In this document: positions 16,684-24,499 of the stretch, piece after piece | Layout of the letters: each line of letters opens with the position of its first letter | How positions within the stretch are numbered: the first letter of the stretch is position 1 | Assembly (NCBI GenBank): GCA_027681045.1 | Contig: JAQDCK010000004.1 | Coordinates: 62,001-126,000 of the forward strand | Source: Lactobacillaceae bacterium AF64-9pH9TA | Lineage (GTDB): Bacteria; Bacillota; Bacilli; Lactobacillales; Lactobacillaceae | Direction: 5' to 3' | Length of the DNA: 64,000 nucleotides | Notes under the pieces: generated by a model | Told to the model about the DNA's origin: nothing | The model's database searches: none | Seen by the model: only the letters and a program-made list of their open reading frames with translations | Translations under genes and position numbers: made by a program

Positions 16684-17037
16684 GCTTCTTCTTCAAGCTT
16701 GGAGCAGCGATCGCGGCGATGACAACAAGAGCGCCCAGGCCTAAGAAGATGTAGCGGCCCATCCCACCAGTACTTGGCAGAACAAAGGCACTGTCGGACT
16801 TGTTGTTCACAGTCGTTTCGATGACGCTTGAAGCAGTGTCGGCTGACAAAGCGGTGTTGTCAACGCTCAAAGTGCTATAAGGCAGCATCAGCTGAGTTTT
16901 AGTTTTCAAAAGTTGCGGAGATGGTGAAGCTGGCCGCGCGCGGTACTTGTGTTGCCTGGAATTGCAGCAAGCAATCCGCAGAGCAGAACCAGGGCACTGA
17001 ACAAACTGCACAGCTTTTCCGTGATTTTTTTAGTCAT
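16673..17037 (-). pseudogene. Remnant of a pilin/LPXTG surface protein gene
   Basis: ATG at 17037, with AGGAAC upstream, opens a signal peptide (MTKKITEKLCSLFSALVLL...) that runs into a stop after about 43 residues. A shifted frame then carries DSAFVLPSTGG, a membrane segment (YIFLGLGALVVIAAIAAP) and a KKKREN tail ending at 16673. Nearly the whole pilin body is missing and the two ends are out of frame. With the sortase remnant it marks a dead pilus operon. Confidence 0.75.
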
Positions 17038-17111
17038 GTTCCTAATCTCTTTCTATTCTTTCTGTACTGTATTCTACTATTTTTTCAAAATTTAAACTTC
17101 CGTTTTAGAAC

Positions 17112-17143
17112 AAAAAAGAATGCGACGCCTTAGCGCCGCATTC
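17112..17143 (-). terminator. Terminator of the cupin gene
   Basis: GAATGCG / CGCATTC with inner CGCC/GCG pairing; six A on the left form the minus-strand T-run, 12 bases after the cupin stop. Confidence 0.85.
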
Positions 17144-17154
17144 CTGCTTAGCAA

Positions 17155-17568
17155 TTATTTTTCTTTGGTGATTTCGTCGTAGTCAGCAACTTCTTCCAGC
17201 CATTCGGTCTTGCCCTTGGTTACTGCCAGGTGGCTAAACCAAGAGTCCGGGCTGGCCCCGTGCCAGTGATTAACGCCGTCAGGCACGATCACTACGTCCC
17301 CTGGCGTCATCTTCTGGGCCGGCTGGCCTTCTGCCTGGTACCAGCCTTCCCCGGCCGTGCAGATCAAGATCTGGAAGCCGCCCACATGCCGGTGCCAGTG
17401 GTTGCGGCAGCCTGGCTCAAAGGAAACCTGACCCACGCCAATCCCGCATTCTTCATCACTGGCCAGGCCCTTTAAAAAGCTGTCGCCTTCAAAATACTTG
17501 GCGTAAGCGGAGTTCAAATCTCCAAAACCAAACAGATTCTCCTTGACTTCTTTTTCGTTTCTAGCCAT
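17155..17568 (-). CDS. Cupin-domain protein
   Basis: 137-residue single-domain cupin. Metal-binding motif 1 is visible as HWHRHVGGFQILICTAGEGW (about residues 57-76) and motif 2 as PGDVVIVPDGVNHWHGA (about 88-104), each with the expected histidines. Such proteins, often annotated next to carboxymuconolactone decarboxylase relatives, are metal-dependent enzymes or small-molecule binders; the substrate is not predictable. A good GGGAGG ribosome site supports the ATG. It is divergent from a LysR regulator, with a palindrome between them, and so is the likely target of that regulator. Confidence 0.88.
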   Translation of the reverse strand: MARNEKEVKENLFGFGDLNSAYAKYFEGDSFLKGLASDEECGIGVGQVSFEPGCRNHWHRHVGGFQILICTAGEGWYQAEGQPAQKMTPGDVVIVPDGVNHWHGASPDSWFSHLAVTKGKTEWLEEVADYDEITKEK

Positions 17569-17658
17569 TTTTTGCCTCCCGCAAAAGCTGCTTAAATTTC
17601 TCTTTTTGTCTACTCTAAGTGTAGGCCGAGGGGTTAAAATTGAAAATTGCCGCTTGTT

Positions 17659-17683
17659 TATGCTAGTATACGTTTAAAGCATA
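17659..17683. promoter_or_regulatory. Candidate LysR operator between the cupin and LysR genes
   Basis: TATGCT and AGCATA arms separated by 13 bases, 30 bases upstream of the LysR start. LysR-type proteins commonly bind such spaced palindromes in divergent promoters. Confidence 0.4.
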
Positions 17684-17712
17684 GTAAGCTAAAACAGATA
17701 CAAGAGGAAAAA

Positions 17713-18588
17713 ATGATCGATCCAAGACTACTTGAAGAACTCGTCAGTTTCGCTGAAACTGGGACCCTCAGCGGGGCGGCGGAGAAGCTGCACCTGACCC
17801 AGCCGACGGTGACGCGGGGGATGCAGAAGCTGGAATCAGAACTGGGCGTCGCCCTCTTCAACCGATCCGGCAACAACAAAATTACTTTGAACACCACCGG
17901 GCAACTGGCCGCTAAAGAAGCCGCCAGGCTTATCGCCATGGAAAGCAGCATGCTGGAAAAGGTCCAGAACTTCGCTAAAGGCCAGAAGCGGTTCCTGGTC
18001 GGTTCAGACGCGCCCGGCCCGCTATTAATCAGCGGACGCTTGCAGCACAAATTACCGATCAAGGTTGAAATCGACAAGGACCTACTTGAGGAAAAGGATC
18101 TCCTCCCTGCTGTCGGAAATTACCATTACCAAGTCGCCTTCAGCAGCCAGGAATACCAGACTGAGACTTGTGAATCCCGCTATGTTGGCTATGAAGAGCT
18201 TTTTCTCATGTGCGACAAGGACAGTCCTTTAGCCAAAAAGAAGGCAGTCACTTTCGAAGATCTGGCAGGAGTCAGCTTTATCGTCCTGCAGGACATCGGC
18301 CCTTGGAAGCAGATCAAGGAAAACGCCATCCCCAACGCCAACTTCATCTACCAGGACGACATGCATTCGCTGGCTGAACTAACCAAGTACTCCCAACTGC
18401 CAGTTTTCCGGTCCAACCTGTCTAGTCCCGACTATCCGGCACAGGATAACCGGGTTCCGGTCAGAATCGATGACCCCAAGAACCGGATCGACTTCTACGC
18501 TGTCTACCGGAAGGACCAGAGAAAGTCGGTAGCCCCGCTTTTGGACCTTTTAAGCAAAAACTGGCCAAGCGACGATTTTTCAGATTAA
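17713..18588 (+). CDS. LysR-family transcriptional regulator
   Basis: The 291-residue protein starts at 17713, where AGAGGAAAAA precedes ATG; a longer frame beginning at 17647 has no ribosome site. The N-terminal winged helix-turn-helix (about residues 1-62) shows LSGAAEKLHLTQPTVTRGMQ and LGVALFNRSG. The effector-binding domain (about 85-285) is of the periplasmic-binding fold, with LFLMCDKDSPLAKKKAVTFE. It is transcribed divergently from the cupin gene and probably controls it, autoregulating through the shared palindrome (inference). Confidence 0.9.
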   Translation: MIDPRLLEELVSFAETGTLSGAAEKLHLTQPTVTRGMQKLESELGVALFNRSGNNKITLNTTGQLAAKEAARLIAMESSMLEKVQNFAKGQKRFLVGSDAPGPLLISGRLQHKLPIKVEIDKDLLEEKDLLPAVGNYHYQVAFSSQEYQTETCESRYVGYEELFLMCDKDSPLAKKKAVTFEDLAGVSFIVLQDIGPWKQIKENAIPNANFIYQDDMHSLAELTKYSQLPVFRSNLSSPDYPAQDNRVPVRIDDPKNRIDFYAVYRKDQRKSVAPLLDLLSKNWPSDDFSD

Positions 18589-18660
18589 TTTTCAATTATC
18601 ACACTATTCCTGCTTTTTTAGAGTTAAAATTAAATTAACTTTGGGAGAGGAGGAAAGAGT

Positions 18661-18846
18661 ATGCAATTTACCAAGCAATTTGAAGGCACTTTTACCCAAG
18701 TCAAGGAGCAAATCGACAAGTTTGTTGCTGAAGGCGGCCATATCGACGCGGTCATCACCGACCACACTGGCGAAAAGGTTACCGAAGACCACACCTTTGG
18801 CTACAAGATGCGGGTCATCGCTATCTGCAGCGAAGAAGAAAGCTAA
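18661..18846 (+). CDS. Small conserved-looking cytoplasmic protein, function unknown
   Basis: 61-residue acidic protein (MQFTKQFEGTFTQVKEQIDK..., GHIDAVITDHTGEKVTEDHT, MRVIAICSEEES) with no signal peptide or membrane segment. I do not recognise a family. A strong GGAGAGGAGG ribosome site six bases before the ATG and a clean terminator directly after show it is a real, separately transcribed gene. It may form a small alpha/beta domain. Confidence 0.75.
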   Translation: MQFTKQFEGTFTQVKEQIDKFVAEGGHIDAVITDHTGEKVTEDHTFGYKMRVIAICSEEES

Positions 18847-18854
18847 ATAAACGC

Positions 18855-18894
18855 AAAAGGCGCCATCCCCAAATCGAGGGATGACGCCTTTTTT
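18855..18894 (+). terminator. Terminator of the small protein gene
   Basis: Fifteen-base stem AAAAGGCGCCATCCC / GGGATGACGCCTTTT with one G-U type mismatch, followed by T residues. Confidence 0.9.
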
Positions 18895-18902
18895 GCATCT
18901 AA

Positions 18903-19199
18903 ACATTTCTACCAATCAAAGTCTGCCCACCCTTAACCAGGTCGCCTTCTTAGCGGAAAATCTCCCCCAGATCAAACTGGCTTCTGAAGGAACAACCTAC
19001 CTGGCTAGACTTGAGCAACATCACTAACGACAGCACGGAATTTTCCTGGCAGTTGCGGGAAAAGACAGACTTAATCGTCAATCCTGGCAGCGTCTACGGT
19101 GGCAATGGTTCTTCCTTCATCCGGCTCAACCTAGCCTACCCTCAGAGGCAAATCGCAGATACCTTGCAGAGATTGCATAATTTTTTGACAGAAGAATAA
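18903..19199 (+). pseudogene. 3' fragment of a MalY/PatB aminotransferase (cystathionine beta-lyase type)
   Basis: Two adjoining frames carry the C-terminal end of a PLP-dependent MalY/PatB enzyme. The first gives VAFLAENLPQIKLASEGTTY, the second REKTDLIVNPGSVYGG and FIRLNLAYPQRQIADTLQRL, ending at a TAA. The catalytic lysine region and everything upstream are missing, and a frameshift separates the pieces near 19000. A functional copy would break down cystathionine or cysteine; this one cannot. Confidence 0.75.
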
Positions 19200-19203
19200 A
19201 GTT

Positions 19204-19228
19204 AAAGCGCTCAAGCTAGCGCTTTTTT
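19204..19228 (+). terminator. Terminator after the aminotransferase remnant
   Basis: AAAGCGCT / AGCGCTTT stem followed by T residues, four bases past the remnant stop. Confidence 0.8.
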
Positions 19229-19351
19229 AATCAGATTTTAAAGTCCCTTACCAGCTTTGCTATTCCGGCAACTTAATGTTCATTTTTCTTCCCCAAAAAT
19301 CAAGCAGACTAATCAATAGAATCATCTTTGTAATTGATTAGGAAAAATCTA

Positions 19352-19379
19352 TTGACATCAAGCAAAGTTCCTTTAAAAT
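19352..19379 (+). promoter_or_regulatory. Promoter of the ABC importer operon
   Basis: Perfect -35 TTGACA (19352-19357), 16-base spacer, TAAAAT (19374-19379), 67 bases before the start. No T-box or riboswitch-like leader is visible in the short 5' region. Confidence 0.7.
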
Positions 19380-19446
19380 TAATACTATGAAATAAAGATT
19401 ACAGAAATATTAAATCGCTTTTTGCCTGATATGGGAGGAAATCATC

Positions 19447-20436
19447 ATGAAAGAAGTCAAGCGAATTATGGTCGCCACTGCCGCTGCCGTCATGGCGCTC
19501 ACGGCAGCTGGCTGCAGCTCATCATCGTCATCATCATCCAGCAAGTCTTCTTCCAAGGTCTACAAGATCGGTATCTGTCAGCTGGTCCAGCACGAAGCTT
19601 TGGACGCGGCTACTAAGGGCTTCAAGGACGAAGTTACCAAGGAATTGGGTAAGAGCCATGTCAAATTCGACACGCAAAACGCTCAAGGTGACTCTTCAAC
19701 AGCCACTACGATCTGTAATAACTTTGCTTCTGAAAATGAAGACTTGATTTTGGCCAACGCTACGGCCTCTCTGCAGGCAGCCAGCGCGGCCACTAAGTCA
19801 ATTCCAATCTTGGGGACGGCGGTTACCAACTACCAGGTGGCCTTGAACCTGAAGAAGTTCAACGGCACGGTTGGCGGCAATATTTCCGGGACTTCCGACC
19901 TTGCTCCTTTGGACAAGCAGGAAAAGATGATCAAGGACTTCGTTCCTAAGGCTAAGAAGCTGGGCATCCTCTACTGCTCTGCTGAACCAAACTCCAAATA
20001 CCAGGCTGATGAAGTGGCCAAGTACGCCAAGAAGGACGGCTTGAAGGTCACCAAGTACACTTTCTCTGACACTAACGACGTCAACTCTGTCACCCAGCAA
20101 GCCACTAGTGCCAGCGACGTCATCTACATCCCAACTGACAACACGGCTGCATCCTGCGCCAAGACCATCAACAACGTGGCTCTGAAGGCCAAGGTTCCGA
20201 TCATCGCCGGTGAAGAAGGGATCATGAGCAAGTGCGGTGTTGCTACCCTGTCTATCGACTACTACGGCCTGGGCAAGCAAACTGGCAAGATGGCTGCCGA
20301 CATCCTCAAGGGCAAGAAGAAGGTCAGCCAAATGCCAGTTCAGTACTACAAGAACCCGGTTAAGGAATACAACCCGACCATCTGCAAGAAGCTGGGCATC
20401 AAGGTTCCAGCCGGCTACAAGGCTTACAAGAACTAG
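19447..20436 (+). CDS. ABC transporter substrate-binding lipoprotein (TrpX-like)
   Basis: 329-residue lipoprotein of the ABC_sub_bind (PF04392) group, which includes the tryptophan-binding TrpX of streptococci. The lipobox is LTAAGC, followed by a serine linker. Domain features are IGICQLVQHEALDAATKGF, ENEDLILANATASLQAA, IPILGTAVTNYQVAL, VIYIPTDNTAASCAKTI and GEEGIMSKCGVATLSIDYYG. GGGAGG precedes the ATG. It delivers ligand to the permease/ATPase encoded just downstream. Tryptophan or a related aromatic compound is a family-based guess. Confidence 0.9.
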   Translation: MKEVKRIMVATAAAVMALTAAGCSSSSSSSSSKSSSKVYKIGICQLVQHEALDAATKGFKDEVTKELGKSHVKFDTQNAQGDSSTATTICNNFASENEDLILANATASLQAASAATKSIPILGTAVTNYQVALNLKKFNGTVGGNISGTSDLAPLDKQEKMIKDFVPKAKKLGILYCSAEPNSKYQADEVAKYAKKDGLKVTKYTFSDTNDVNSVTQQATSASDVIYIPTDNTAASCAKTINNVALKAKVPIIAGEEGIMSKCGVATLSIDYYGLGKQTGKMAADILKGKKKVSQMPVQYYKNPVKEYNPTICKKLGIKVPAGYKAYKN

Positions 20437-20481
20437 TTTTAGTTTTCTTTTGTAAAAAGCTGCTTGAGACTGGAGGACATT

Positions 20482-21429
20482 ATGGCAGGATACTTATCAT
20501 CATTGAGCTTCCTCGACTTGGCTGGCCGTTTGCCAGCATCAGTCGCGCAAGGGCTCTTCTGGGGCATCATGGCCCTGGGCGTTTACATTACTTTCCGGAT
20601 CTTGGACATCGCGGACTTGACGGTTGACGGGACTTTCGCTACAGGCGGGGCGGTCTCAGCCGTCTTGATCATGAAAGGGGTCAACCCCTGGCTGACAGTT
20701 CTGGTAGCCCTCGTAGCAGGCCTTTTGGCCGGCGCGGTTACGGGCTGGCTGCACACCCTGTTTGGGATTCCGGCAATCCTGGCCGGGATTTTGACCCAAT
20801 ATGCCCTCTACTCTATCAACTTAGCCATCATGGACTTCAAGGCCAACACGGCCATCAGTTCCATGACCCCTGGCCTGGTTATCTCAGGCTTGACAGTTAA
20901 CGAGTCCATCTTGGTCTGCGGCTTGATTGTCATTGCCTTGGTGGCCTTAATGTACTGGTTCTTCGGGACTGAACTTGGGTCTTCTCTTAGAGCGACCGGC
21001 TGCAACCCGGAAATGAGCAAGGCGCAAGGCATTAACATTAACCGGATGAAGGTTTTAGGCCTGGCTATTTCCAACGGCTTAGTTGCCGTGGCAGGTGCCT
21101 TGTCCTCCCAATACTCTGGTTTTGCCGACGTTAACTCCGGCCGTGGGTCAATCGTTATCGGCCTGGCCGCTGTCATCATCGGTGAAGTTTTGGGCGAAGC
21201 AATTTTGGGCAAGAAGCTCAACTTTGCCGGCCACTTGATTTTCGTCGTAGTCGGAGCAATTATCTACTACGTAGTCTACACTTTGGTTCTGTGGCTGAAG
21301 ATGAACCCGAACATGATGAAGCTGTTCACGGCCATCATCGTTGCTCTCTTCTTGGCGGTGCCATACCTGAGAAGCCGGGCCAAGAATTCCTTTGCCAAGG
21401 CGGGCAAGAATGCTAGAAAAGGGGCTTAA
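20482..21429 (+). CDS. ABC transporter permease (TrpY-like)
   Basis: Integral membrane subunit of about 315 residues in the BPD_transp_2 family, with eight or more predicted helices. The start at 20482 is chosen because TGGAGGACATT lies directly before it; an ATG at 20464 has no such site. Conserved segments are FRILDIADLTVDGTFATGGA, LRATGCNPEMSKAQGIN and NGLVAVAGALSSQYSGFADV, typical of branched-chain/nucleoside/TrpY-type permeases. It lies between the binding protein and the ATPase and overlaps neither. Confidence 0.92.
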   Translation: MAGYLSSLSFLDLAGRLPASVAQGLFWGIMALGVYITFRILDIADLTVDGTFATGGAVSAVLIMKGVNPWLTVLVALVAGLLAGAVTGWLHTLFGIPAILAGILTQYALYSINLAIMDFKANTAISSMTPGLVISGLTVNESILVCGLIVIALVALMYWFFGTELGSSLRATGCNPEMSKAQGININRMKVLGLAISNGLVAVAGALSSQYSGFADVNSGRGSIVIGLAAVIIGEVLGEAILGKKLNFAGHLIFVVVGAIIYYVVYTLVLWLKMNPNMMKLFTAIIVALFLAVPYLRSRAKNSFAKAGKNARKGA

Positions 21430-21431
21430 AA

Positions 21432-22226
21432 ATGCTAGAACTGACCAACATTACCAAGACTTTTAACCCCGGGACCATTAATGAAAAGCATGCCTTGAAC
21501 GGGGTCAACTTGAAGCTGGAAGACGGTGACTTCGTGACGGTCATCGGGGGCAACGGGGCTGGCAAGTCAACCACCTTGAACGCCATCGCGGGCGTTTGGC
21601 CGGTTGACACGGGCTCCATAGTTATCGATGGCCAAGACGTAACTGGTCTGCCGGACTTTAAGCGGGCGCCTCTGATCGGCCGGGTCTTCCAAGATCCAAT
21701 GACCGGGACGGCGGCAACCATGCAGATTGACGAAAACTTGGCCCTGGCTGCCCGGCGGGGCAAGCGCAGAGGGCTTAAGTGGGAAGTTACCGCTAAAGAA
21801 CGGGAAGAATACAAGGAAAAGCTGAAGGTGCTCAACCTGGGTCTGGAAGACCGGTTGACCGCTAAAGTAGGCCTTCTGTCCGGTGGGCAGAGACAAGCTT
21901 TGACCTTGCTGATGGCAACTCTGGTCAAGCCAAAGGTTCTTCTCTTAGATGAACACACGGCGGCGCTTGACCCGAAGACGGCGGAGAAGGTCTTAAACGC
22001 GACCGATCGGATCGTCAAGGAAGGCAAGCTGACCACGATTATGGTGACTCACAACATGAGGGATGCCATTGCCCACGGCAACCGCTTGATTATGATGAAC
22101 GATGGCAAAGTCGTTTTGGACATCAAGGGCGAAGAAAAGAAGAAACTGACAGTGGAGAAATTGCTCCACCAGTTCGAGGTCGTGTCCGGCGAGGAATTCG
22201 CCAGCGACAAGGCAATTTTAGGTTAG
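21432..22226 (+). CDS. ABC transporter ATPase (TrpZ-like)
   Basis: 264-residue ATP-binding subunit. Walker A is GGNGAGKST (about residues 38-46), the Q-loop region is GRVFQDPMTG, the signature is LLSGGQRQALTLLMA, Walker B is VLLLDEHTAALDP, and the H-loop is MVTHNM. It starts two bases after the permease stop and powers the importer. The three genes form a complete operon ended by a hairpin at 22237. Confidence 0.95.
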   Translation: MLELTNITKTFNPGTINEKHALNGVNLKLEDGDFVTVIGGNGAGKSTTLNAIAGVWPVDTGSIVIDGQDVTGLPDFKRAPLIGRVFQDPMTGTAATMQIDENLALAARRGKRRGLKWEVTAKEREEYKEKLKVLNLGLEDRLTAKVGLLSGGQRQALTLLMATLVKPKVLLLDEHTAALDPKTAEKVLNATDRIVKEGKLTTIMVTHNMRDAIAHGNRLIMMNDGKVVLDIKGEEKKKLTVEKLLHQFEVVSGEEFASDKAILG

Positions 22227-22236
22227 AAAAGAAGAA

Positions 22237-22277
22237 AACTGGCGATTTCCAAAACAAGGAAGTCGTCAGTTTTTTTG
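22237..22277. terminator. Terminator between the ABC operon and msrB
   Basis: AACTGGCGATTTCC pairs with GGAAGTCGTCAGTT with two mismatches, followed by seven T on the plus strand. The left flank is A-rich, so it may also end msrB, whose stop is two bases away. Confidence 0.8.
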
Positions 22278-22278
22278 T

Positions 22279-22704
22279 TTATTCGAAAAGCTGCCGGTAT
22301 TCGCCGTAACCTGCTTCTTCCAGCTGGTCGTAAGGGATGAACTTAAGGGCAGCAGAGTTGATACAGTAGCGCAGGCCGCCCTTGTCCAGGGGACCGTCGG
22401 TGAAGACATGGCCCAGATGGGAGTCAGCCTGGCGGCTGCGGACTTCGGTTCTTTCCATGCCAAAGGACTGGTCCCGGCGCTGGGTCAGCTTGGTGAGGGG
22501 CTTGGTAAAGGCTGGCCAACCACAGCCAGAATCGTACTTGTCCAAAGAGGAAAAGAGGGCTTCCCCACTGACCACGTCGACGTAGATCCCTTTTTCAAAG
22601 AAATCGTCGTACTCACCGGTGTAAGGCGGTTCAGTCGCCGCATTTTGGGTCACGGCATACTGCATTGGCGTCAGCCGGTCTTTCAAATCTGCTTTTTCGT
22701 TCAT
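22279..22704 (-). CDS. msrB: Peptide-methionine (R)-S-oxide reductase
   Basis: Repairs methionine-R-sulfoxide in oxidised proteins, using thioredoxin. The start at 22704 follows GATGAGGTG; a further ATG upstream lacks a ribosome site. The 141-residue protein has [14 protein letters not shown], the HLGHVF motif and the catalytic-cysteine segment [13 protein letters not shown]. The Zn-binding CxxC pairs of many MsrB enzymes are not apparent, as in other lactobacilli. It stands alone without a neighbouring msrA. Confidence 0.95.
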   Translation of the reverse strand: MNEKADLKDRLTPMQYAVTQNAATEPPYTGEYDDFFEKGIYVDVVSGEALFSSLDKYDSGCGWPAFTKPLTKLTQRRDQSFGMERTEVRSRQADSHLGHVFTDGPLDKGGLRYCINSAALKFIPYDQLEEAGYGEYRQLFE

Positions 22705-22780
22705 CTTGATCACCTCATCCATTTAGATAAGGATATTGTAGCTTGGATAGATTCACGAGGCCTTGATCTGGATCAAGAAA

Positions 22781-23113
22781 TTAGTTAAGAGATTCCTTAT
22801 TTTTGGCCTGTACCTCTGTAAAAGGCTTAATTGCTGACAAGTCACGGCTAAGATGCTTCTTGGCATCCCGCAGATCAATGTCATCTTGCAAATTAAGGAA
22901 GTAAGAATCCGATACGCCAAAGAACTTGGCTAATCTGAGTGAAGTATCAGCAGTGATTTTCCGTCTGTCATGCAAGATATCCTGGATTCTAGACGTTGGA
23001 ACATTAATGTACTGTGCCAGCTTGTAAGCACTAAGGTCTAACGGCTGCATGAATTCTTCATTGAGAATTTCACCAACTGTAGGCGTCTTGATATGTTCAG
23101 TCATTTTGGTCAC
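22781..23113 (-). CDS. higA: HigA-type antitoxin
   Basis: 110-residue XRE-type protein of the HigA/VapI group: TPTVGEILNEEFMQPLDLSA, an HTH (YKLAQYINVPTSRIQDILHD, RRKITADTSLRLAKFFGVSD) and a short C-terminal extension. HigA binds and inactivates the ribosome-dependent mRNA endonuclease HigB and represses the operon. The gene order here (toxin first, antitoxin downstream) is the usual higBA order. The frame is intact, while the toxin gene in front of it is damaged. Confidence 0.88.
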   Translation of the reverse strand: MTKMTEHIKTPTVGEILNEEFMQPLDLSAYKLAQYINVPTSRIQDILHDRRKITADTSLRLAKFFGVSDSYFLNLQDDIDLRDAKKHLSRDLSAIKPFTEVQAKNKESLN

Positions 23114-23122
23114 CTCTAAGCT

Positions 23123-23392
23123 CTAGTGATAGTCCACTATTTCGACATTTTCAGCATCTCCGTCTTCGAAGTTGAAGCAAATCCGGTATTGCGAATTAAT
23201 TCGGATGCTGTATTGTCCTTCTCTATTTCCTTGCAACTTTTCCAACCTGTTTGCAGGTGGCATCAGCAAGTCATTTAATGATTGTGCCGCATCGATCATA
23301 ATCAATTTCATCAAAGCTTTTCTTTGAATTTCTTTCGGAATACGCTTAGAAAAAATTTGATTGAAGACTTTCTCAGTCTCTTTATCTACTTT
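23123..23392 (-). pseudogene. higB: HigB-type toxin gene with lost start
   Basis: The body of a RelE-superfamily HigB is readable: VFNQIFSKRIPKEIQRKALM, LIMIDAAQSLNDL, RLEKLQGNREGQYSIRINSQ, and VEIVDYH at the end. HigB proteins usually begin with M-I-K-S-F before this. Here the region after the ribosome site AAGGAAGG (23399-23406) reads ATA-ATA-AAG-TAG, with no ATG, GTG or TTG in the toxin frame before residue 30. The first in-frame ATG (23314) would make a 63-residue protein lacking the first strand and helix. It is probably inactive. Confidence 0.7.
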
Positions 23393-23484
23393 ATTATGCC
23401 TTCCTTACGTGTACATGTCAAGCAGATACACTGCCGACAACTTAGTTATTATAAAAAAGCAGTTATGTATAGGGTCTCTCAACT

Positions 23485-24453
23485 TCAGCACAGACTTTTT
23501 AGGACTCTCTCCTGCCCAGCAGTCAAGATCCGCAGCATTTCTTCAACGAAGAAAGTCAGCTCTGCCCTGTTTTCTGCTCTATCAGCTTCTTGGAAGATGC
23601 GATAGTAGCTAGGCAGCTGAGTATGAATTGCCGTAGAAACAGAGAAGCCAGTAAAGCGATCATACTCACTAGACAAATAGGCCGACAGAAGATACCGGCC
23701 CATCCGGCCATTTCCGTCCAAGAAGGGATGCGTGTTTTCAAAGAAAAAGTGAGTTATTAGAGCTTTAAAAATTGCTGGCAGATTGGCTTTGTTCATAAAG
23801 GTGATCAAGCTGCTCAAGGCTTCAGAGATAGCAAGTTCAGATACTGGCGGAACATGGACGATCTTGGTAGCTGAGCCAATTACGATGGTGCCGTAGGGCA
23901 GTTCATCCCGGAAAAGCTGACCGTTTGGCTGCTTGTCTGCTGGAATTTCACCTCTAAGAAGTTCGTCGTAAATATCACGGAAATCCTGCAAACAATTGAC
24001 TTTGTGAAGGCTATCTTGGTACATGCGAACCATTGACCCAAGCCGCTTCCCCTGCTCTTCCGGATGATCAACGATACTTTTGATGATTGCGCTAAGTTCG
24101 GTTGCATCGGTTTCGACTCCTTCTATGCTGTTGGTGTTAATGATTTCGTCAAGAAGGAGGTTATCCAAAAAGTGGCTGACAGCTTCCTCGGGCAAGTCTT
24201 GACTTGCTTGGACAAGTTTCCAGGAGTTGCGGTTAAACTTGTTGAACAGCTTAACCATCTCAGCTGTGTAAATGAAGAAGAGCGGATACTGCGCAGTCTG
24301 CCGTCCGTCCTTTTTGTAGTCAAGCAAGGGATGCAGCCGAGTCACAACTGCTGAAACATTGTTTAAACGCCACTGATATTCCATCTCAATGGAAAAATCT
24401 GTGTCATACTCATGCTGATATTTTGTAATCTCCAAAGGCTGATACTGCTTCAT
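23485..24453 (-). CDS. Fic family protein (putative AMP-transferase)
   Basis: 322-residue Fic-domain protein; Fic enzymes usually add AMP from ATP to hydroxyls of target proteins. The active-site motif is complete: HPFLDGNGRMGR (about residues 237-248). An autoinhibitory class II segment, TNSIEGVETD, lies N-terminally (about 107-116), where its S-x-x-E-G pattern would clamp the site. Many relatives carry an additional C-terminal winged helix of about 50 residues; here the frame ends soon after the Fic fold (RVLKSLC), so the C-terminus may be truncated. It lies between the higBA remnant and another decayed gene. Confidence 0.88.
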   Translation of the reverse strand: MKQYQPLEITKYQHEYDTDFSIEMEYQWRLNNVSAVVTRLHPLLDYKKDGRQTAQYPLFFIYTAEMVKLFNKFNRNSWKLVQASQDLPEEAVSHFLDNLLLDEIINTNSIEGVETDATELSAIIKSIVDHPEEQGKRLGSMVRMYQDSLHKVNCLQDFRDIYDELLRGEIPADKQPNGQLFRDELPYGTIVIGSATKIVHVPPVSELAISEALSSLITFMNKANLPAIFKALITHFFFENTHPFLDGNGRMGRYLLSAYLSSEYDRFTGFSVSTAIHTQLPSYYRIFQEADRAENRAELTFFVEEMLRILTAGQERVLKSLC

Positions 24454-24499
24454 TTGCCTGCCTCCTTCTCTTAAAACAGCAAGCTTTAGCTCTTACTAC

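Noticed and set aside
19232..19440. T-box or riboswitch ahead of the TrpX-like operon
   Set aside because: The leader after the promoter is only about 60 bases and shows no T-box sequence, specifier helix or antiterminator.
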